Of a DNA stretch of 8,653 bases, positions 6,571 to 8,653 are shown piece after piece. The number at the start of each line of letters is the position of its first letter. Position 1 is the first letter of the stretch. The notes under the pieces are model-generated. The model saw only the letters and a list, made by a program, of their open reading frames with translations, did no database searches and was not told the DNA's origin. Origin of the DNA: Actinomycetes bacterium (GTDB taxonomy: Bacteria > Actinomycetota > Actinomycetes > Actinomycetales > Cellulomonadaceae); assembly GCA_023389455.1 (NCBI GenBank), contig JAEWEJ010000404.1, positions 1 through 8,653 of the forward strand, in the 5' to 3' direction. Made by a program: the position numbers and the translations under genes.

Positions 6571-7567
6571 CCCGCCGGGTCGTCAGCGCGCTCAGCGCCC
6601 CGGTGAGCATGTCGGGGGTGACGGTCACCTGCCCGATCGTCGGCAGGTGCGCGGCCAGCTCGCGCAGCGCGACGGCCAGCAGGACACCCTGCTCGACGTC
6701 GGCGAGCGCGGCCATGCGGGCACGCTCGGCGGCGCCCTCGGCCTCGCCCTGCAGCCGGGTGGCCTCGGCGGTCGAGGTGGCGTGCAGCTGCCGGCGCTCG
6801 GCCTGGCTGCGGGCCTCGATGAGCGCGGCCGCCGCGGCCTCGTCGGCGCGGGTGCGGGCGTTGGTGCCCTCCTGCGTCACGAGGTGCTGCTCGCGGGTCG
6901 CCAGCTCGATGCGGTTGGTGAGCTCGTTCTCCGCGATCGCCCGCTCGCGCTCGACGGCCAGGGCGCGGCGCTCGAACGTCGAGCGGTCCGCCTCCGACTG
7001 CGCGGCCTCTCGCGCCGGCGTCTGCAGCGCGCGCTCCAGGTCGGCGTCGGCCCGCACCGAGCTGATGCGGGCGCCGAGCACGCGCAGCCCGGTGGCGGCC
7101 ACGCGCTTGTCGGCCACGAGCGCCGCGGTCACCTGCTGGCGCAGCGGGCCGGCGCCCGACGAGACGGCCTCGCGCAGGGTGGCCCCCGCGAGCGCGTCCA
7201 TGACGTGGCCGGCCGCCAGCTCGCCGAGCAGCTGCCCGACCTGCTGCAGCGGTTCTCCGGTCCACCGGCCGGTGGCGGGGTCGATGCTGAAGTCGAGGCG
7301 TTGGGCCACGACCTCGGGGTTCTCGAAGCGGTAGCTGACGGTGACCTGCGCGGTGACGTCCTGCAGGTCGGCGGTGCGGGCGTGGGCCACGAGCGGCAGC
7401 TCGCGGTCGTCGACGGGGACCTCCGAGAGCACCGCCGTCAGGGGTCGGAACCAGAACGCCAGGCCGACGCCCGAGCGGCGCAGGGCGCCGTCGCGCAGCT
7501 GCATGACGTGGGCCGTGGGGGTCGAGCGCAGGTGCCGCACCCCGGGGTAGCGCGTGATGGTGGCCAT
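6563..7567 (-). CDS. SPFH/band-7 domain protein, soluble, with long coiled coil
   Basis: This 334-residue protein reads as an SPFH (stomatin/prohibitin/flotillin/HflK-C, band-7) protein. After an N-terminal beta-rich part (1-60), the core motif is TADLQDVTAQVTVSYRFENPEVVAQR (65-90), the usual 'T.D...v.v...v.yrv.dp'. A helical stretch with ALAGATLREAVS follows, then VRVLGARISSVRADADLERALQTPAREAAQSEADR, the typical 'G..i..v.i....p..v..a...k..AE..' junction. Residues about 172-290 are an Ala/Glu/Arg-rich coiled coil that should drive oligomerisation. There is no transmembrane or hydrophobic N-terminal anchor, unlike stomatins, so it is probably cytoplasmic or peripherally bound. ATG 7567 is chosen for the very strong AGGAGG site just upstream; an earlier in-frame start at 7591 would remove that site and most of the operator region. 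It is first in an operon with the NAD-kinase-like gene and is divergent from nrtR. SPFH proteins commonly act as scaffolds; its partner is presumably the kinase-like protein. Confidence 0.85.
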   Translation of the reverse strand: MATITRYPGVRHLRSTPTAHVMQLRDGALRRSGVGLAFWFRPLTAVLSEVPVDDRELPLVAHARTADLQDVTAQVTVSYRFENPEVVAQRLDFSIDPATGRWTGEPLQQVGQLLGELAAGHVMDALAGATLREAVSSGAGPLRQQVTAALVADKRVAATGLRVLGARISSVRADADLERALQTPAREAAQSEADRSTFERRALAVERERAIAENELTNRIELATREQHLVTQEGTNARTRADEAAAAALIEARSQAERRQLHATSTAEATRLQGEAEGAAERARMAALADVEQGVLLAVALRELAAHLPTIGQVTVTPDMLTGALSALTTRRGE

Positions 7568-7570
7568 GTC

Positions 7571-7578
7571 TCCTCCTC
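7571..7578 (-). promoter_or_regulatory. Strong ribosome binding site of the SPFH gene
   Basis: On the minus strand GAGGAGGA precedes ATG 7567 by three bases, with AGGAGG at 7577-7572. It is the best Shine-Dalgarno match in the window and fixes the start of the SPFH gene. The overlapping frames allow either AGGAGG or the preceding GAGGAG to pair. Confidence 0.85.
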
Positions 7579-7580
7579 TA

Positions 7581-7603
7581 TTTGTCGTCACGACGACGAT
7601 AAA
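7581..7603. promoter_or_regulatory. Operator 2: imperfect inverted repeat, probable NrtR site
   Basis: TTTGTCGTC (7581-7589), spacer ACGAC, GACGATAAA (7595-7603). The arms match at 8 of 9 positions. It shares the core TCGTC-N5-GACGA and AT-rich outer ends with operator 1, centred 34 bp away. It covers the -10 box and start point of the SPFH promoter, so binding should block that promoter. The binding protein is inferred from the adjacent regulator gene. Confidence 0.65.
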
Positions 7604-7625
7604 GGACCGCCTGGTATCTCGTCAA
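7596..7625 (-). promoter_or_regulatory. Promoter of the SPFH / NAD-kinase-like operon
   Basis: On the minus strand TTGACG (7625-7620, 5 of 6 to the -35 consensus) is followed after 18 bp by TATCGT (7601-7596, 4 of 6 to -10). Transcription would start near 7589, giving a leader of about 20 bases that holds the AGGAGG site. The -35 lies in operator 1 and the -10 in operator 2. Confidence 0.7.
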
Positions 7626-7637
7626 TCTGACGAGATA
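7615..7637. promoter_or_regulatory. Operator 1: perfect 10-bp-arm palindrome, probable NrtR site
   Basis: TATCTCGTCA (7615-7624), spacer ATC, TGACGAGATA (7628-7637): the arms are perfectly inverted. It lies between two divergent genes, 10 bp before the regulator's own start codon. It covers the -35 of the SPFH promoter, and its right edge overlaps the likely -10 of nrtR, so one bound dimer could repress both directions. NrtR proteins are known to bind palindromes of about 21 bp as dimers. Assignment to this NrtR is an inference from position and symmetry. Confidence 0.82.
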
Positions 7638-7641
7638 TGGT
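7636..7641 (+). promoter_or_regulatory. -10 box of nrtR, suggesting a leaderless transcript
   Basis: TATGGT (TATnnT) ends six bases before ATG 7648. That spacing puts transcription start at or within a base of the start codon, the arrangement of leaderless mRNAs that are common in actinobacteria. No convincing -35 is visible 16-19 bp upstream, and the GGTGGGG between the box and the ATG is too close to act as a good Shine-Dalgarno site. Confidence 0.5.
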
Positions 7642-7647
7642 GGGGTC

Positions 7648-8349
7648 ATGACGCTCGCCGGCTACGACGCCGCCTCCTACCCGCCGTTCGCGGTCACGGT
7701 CGACCTCGTCGTGCTGACGCTGCGCGACGGCGTCCTGCACGTCCTGCTCGTCGAGCGCGGGGCCGACCCGTGGCGCGGCGCCTGGGCGCTGCCCGGCGGC
7801 TTCGTCCGCCCGCAGGAGGGGCTCGACGCCGCCGCGGAGCGCGAGCTCTCCGAGGAGACGGGCGTGCACGACGTGCCCGGCCACCTCGAGCAGCTCGCCT
7901 CCTACGGTGACCCGGACCGCGACCCCCGCATGCGCGTCGTGTCGGTCGCGTACCTGGCCCTCGCGCCCGACCTGCCCGAGCCGCACGCCGGCAGCGACGC
8001 CGCGCGCGCCGCGTGGGTACCGGTCGCGCAGGCGCAGCGGCGGACGCTGGCCTTCGACCACGCGCGCGTGCTCGCCGACGGCCTGGAGCGCGCCCGTGCC
8101 AAGCTCGAGTACAGCCCGCTCGCCGCCGCGTTCTGCGGGCCCGAGTTCACCGTCGCCGACCTGCGCCGCGTCTACGAGGCGGTGTGGGGCCGCGCGCTGG
8201 ACCCGCGCAACTTCCACCGCAAGGTCACCGGGGTGCCGGGCCTGCTCGTCGACACCGGGCGCACGCGCTCCGAGGGGCGCGGGCGCCCCGCGACCGTCTA
8301 CCGGCTCGGCGACGTGACGACGCTGCACCCGCCGATCACGCGGGACTGA
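7648..8349 (+). CDS. nrtR: NrtR-type transcriptional regulator (Nudix domain plus winged helix)
   Basis: This 233-residue protein has the NrtR layout: an N-terminal Nudix-fold domain (about 13-150) and a C-terminal winged helix-turn-helix (about 164-222, FTVADLRRVYEAVWGRALDPRNFHRKVTG...GRPATVYRL). NrtR regulators control NAD synthesis and salvage genes, usually as repressors that leave DNA when they bind ADP-ribose or related products of NAD turnover. The Nudix box G-x5-E-x7-RE-L-x-EE-x-G-V is complete here (Gly51 to Val73), with all three catalytic glutamates of the REUxEE core; many NrtR proteins have lost residues in this box. It may therefore also be a hydrolase. The gene is divergent from the SPFH/NAD-kinase-like operon across 80 bp containing two matching palindromes, which suggests control of that operon and of itself. 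Its transcript is probably leaderless. The final codons lie in a 9-bp tandem repeat. A plain Nudix hydrolase is less likely because of the C-terminal wing. Confidence 0.88.
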   Translation: MTLAGYDAASYPPFAVTVDLVVLTLRDGVLHVLLVERGADPWRGAWALPGGFVRPQEGLDAAAERELSEETGVHDVPGHLEQLASYGDPDRDPRMRVVSVAYLALAPDLPEPHAGSDAARAAWVPVAQAQRRTLAFDHARVLADGLERARAKLEYSPLAAAFCGPEFTVADLRRVYEAVWGRALDPRNFHRKVTGVPGLLVDTGRTRSEGRGRPATVYRLGDVTTLHPPITRD

Positions 8350-8377
8350 CGGGACCGACGGGACCGACGGGGCCGAC
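8342..8377. repeat. 9-bp tandem repeat, four units, across the nrtR stop codon
   Basis: Units GGGACTGAC, GGGACCGAC, GGGACCGAC and GGGGCCGAC follow each other without gaps. The first unit contains the TGA stop (8347-8349); the other three are untranslated. They fill most of the 40-bp convergent gap before the putA end. A partial fifth unit (GGGAGAG) follows. Confidence 0.85.
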
Positions 8378-8389
8378 GGGAGAGCCCGC

Positions 8390-8653
8390 TCAGCCGCCCA
8401 GCGGCAGCGCCCGCGACGTCAGGTCCAGCGGGGTCCCGAACCGGTGGGCCGTGACGCTCACCGCCTGCTCCCGCAGGAACGGCAGCAGCTCGACGCGGCC
8501 CGCCTCGGTCACGGGGTGGTCCCAGACGGCGACGTCGGGGCGACCGCCCGTGACCGTGGCGAGCGACGCGGCGCTCCCGCCGACCAGCCGCACACGGCCG
8601 CCCGGCAGCGCGGCGGCACGGGCCGCCCACGCCGCGTCGTCCTCCACGTGCAC
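8390..8653 (-). CDS. putA: C-terminal end of PutA-type proline dehydrogenase / glutamate-semialdehyde dehydrogenase (start outside the window)
   Basis: About 87 C-terminal residues are visible, open to the window edge and ending at TGA 8392-8390. The segment PDVAVWDHPVTEAGRVELLPFLREQAVSVTAHRFGTPLDL is the characteristic end of bifunctional PutA and related delta-1-pyrroline-5-carboxylate (glutamate gamma-semialdehyde) dehydrogenases, which oxidise proline to glutamate in the cytoplasm or at the membrane face. RLVGGSAASL just before it also fits. Only the C-terminal tail is here, so whether the proline dehydrogenase domain is fused upstream cannot be seen; the LLPFLREQAVS-TAHRFGTP tail is typical of the long bifunctional form. 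It converges on nrtR and shows no link to that regulator's operators. Confidence 0.82.
   Translation of the reverse strand: MHVEDDAAWAARAAALPGGRVRLVGGSAASLATVTGGRPDVAVWDHPVTEAGRVELLPFLREQAVSVTAHRFGTPLDLTSRALPLGG

Noticed and set aside
7581..7637. CRISPR-like or mobile-element repeats in the nrtR-SPFH gap
   Set aside because: The repeats are two inverted palindromes placed on promoter boxes, not regularly spaced direct repeats, and no cas or transposase genes are present.
8378..8392. Possible hairpin terminator between nrtR and putA
   Set aside because: The short GAGCCCGCTC-like symmetry gives only a few base pairs and no T-run; the gap is dominated by the 9-bp repeat.

Overview
The window is GC-rich throughout and densely packed with genes. 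It has frequent GTG starts, short intergenic gaps and several overlapping gene pairs. This composition and the gene content fit a high-GC actinobacterium. Cellulomonadaceae or a relative is my guess, but nothing in the window fixes the genus. I see no rRNA, tRNA, CRISPR array, insertion sequence or integrase. The only AT-richer stretch is the divergent promoter around 7568-7647.

Layout. (1) 1-2696, plus strand: the end of a rhodanese-domain gene, then two consecutive luciferase-like (LLM) flavin monooxygenases. The first resembles SsuD-type alkanesulfonate monooxygenases. Together they look like part of an organosulfur or sulfonate utilisation operon that continues upstream. (2) 2823-3800, plus: a YedI/DUF808 membrane protein, convergent with (3). 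(3) 5255-3814, minus: a two-gene unit of a cytoplasmic sulfite-oxidase-like molybdopterin oxidoreductase and an FAD/NAD(P)-binding reductase, joined by a GTGA stop/start overlap. (4) 5363-5578, plus: a 71-residue protein of unknown function. (5) 7567-5668, minus: an SPFH/band-7 protein followed, with an 8-bp overlap, by a divergent NAD-kinase-like protein. (6) 7648-8349, plus: a NrtR-type Nudix-fold regulator transcribed divergently from (5). (7) 8653-8390, minus: the C-terminal end of a PutA-type bifunctional proline dehydrogenase/glutamate-semialdehyde dehydrogenase.

The most interesting part is 5668-8349. The 80-bp gap between the SPFH gene and nrtR holds two inverted repeats with the same core, TCGTC-N5-GACGA, centred 34 bp apart. 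One is a perfect 10-bp-arm palindrome. It covers the -35 box of the SPFH promoter and touches the likely -10 of nrtR. The second covers the SPFH -10 box. The nrtR -10 is placed so that its mRNA would be leaderless. This suggests a self-contained circuit in which a Nudix-fold sensor of NAD-related metabolites controls an SPFH scaffold and an NAD-kinase-like enzyme as well as its own gene. The regulator keeps a complete Nudix box, so it may also hydrolyse a nucleotide. The kinase-like protein has GPDG where NAD kinases have GGDG.

A smaller pattern is that three genes (the 71-residue ORF, the NAD-kinase-like gene and nrtR) end inside short tandem duplications that repeat their own stop-codon region.
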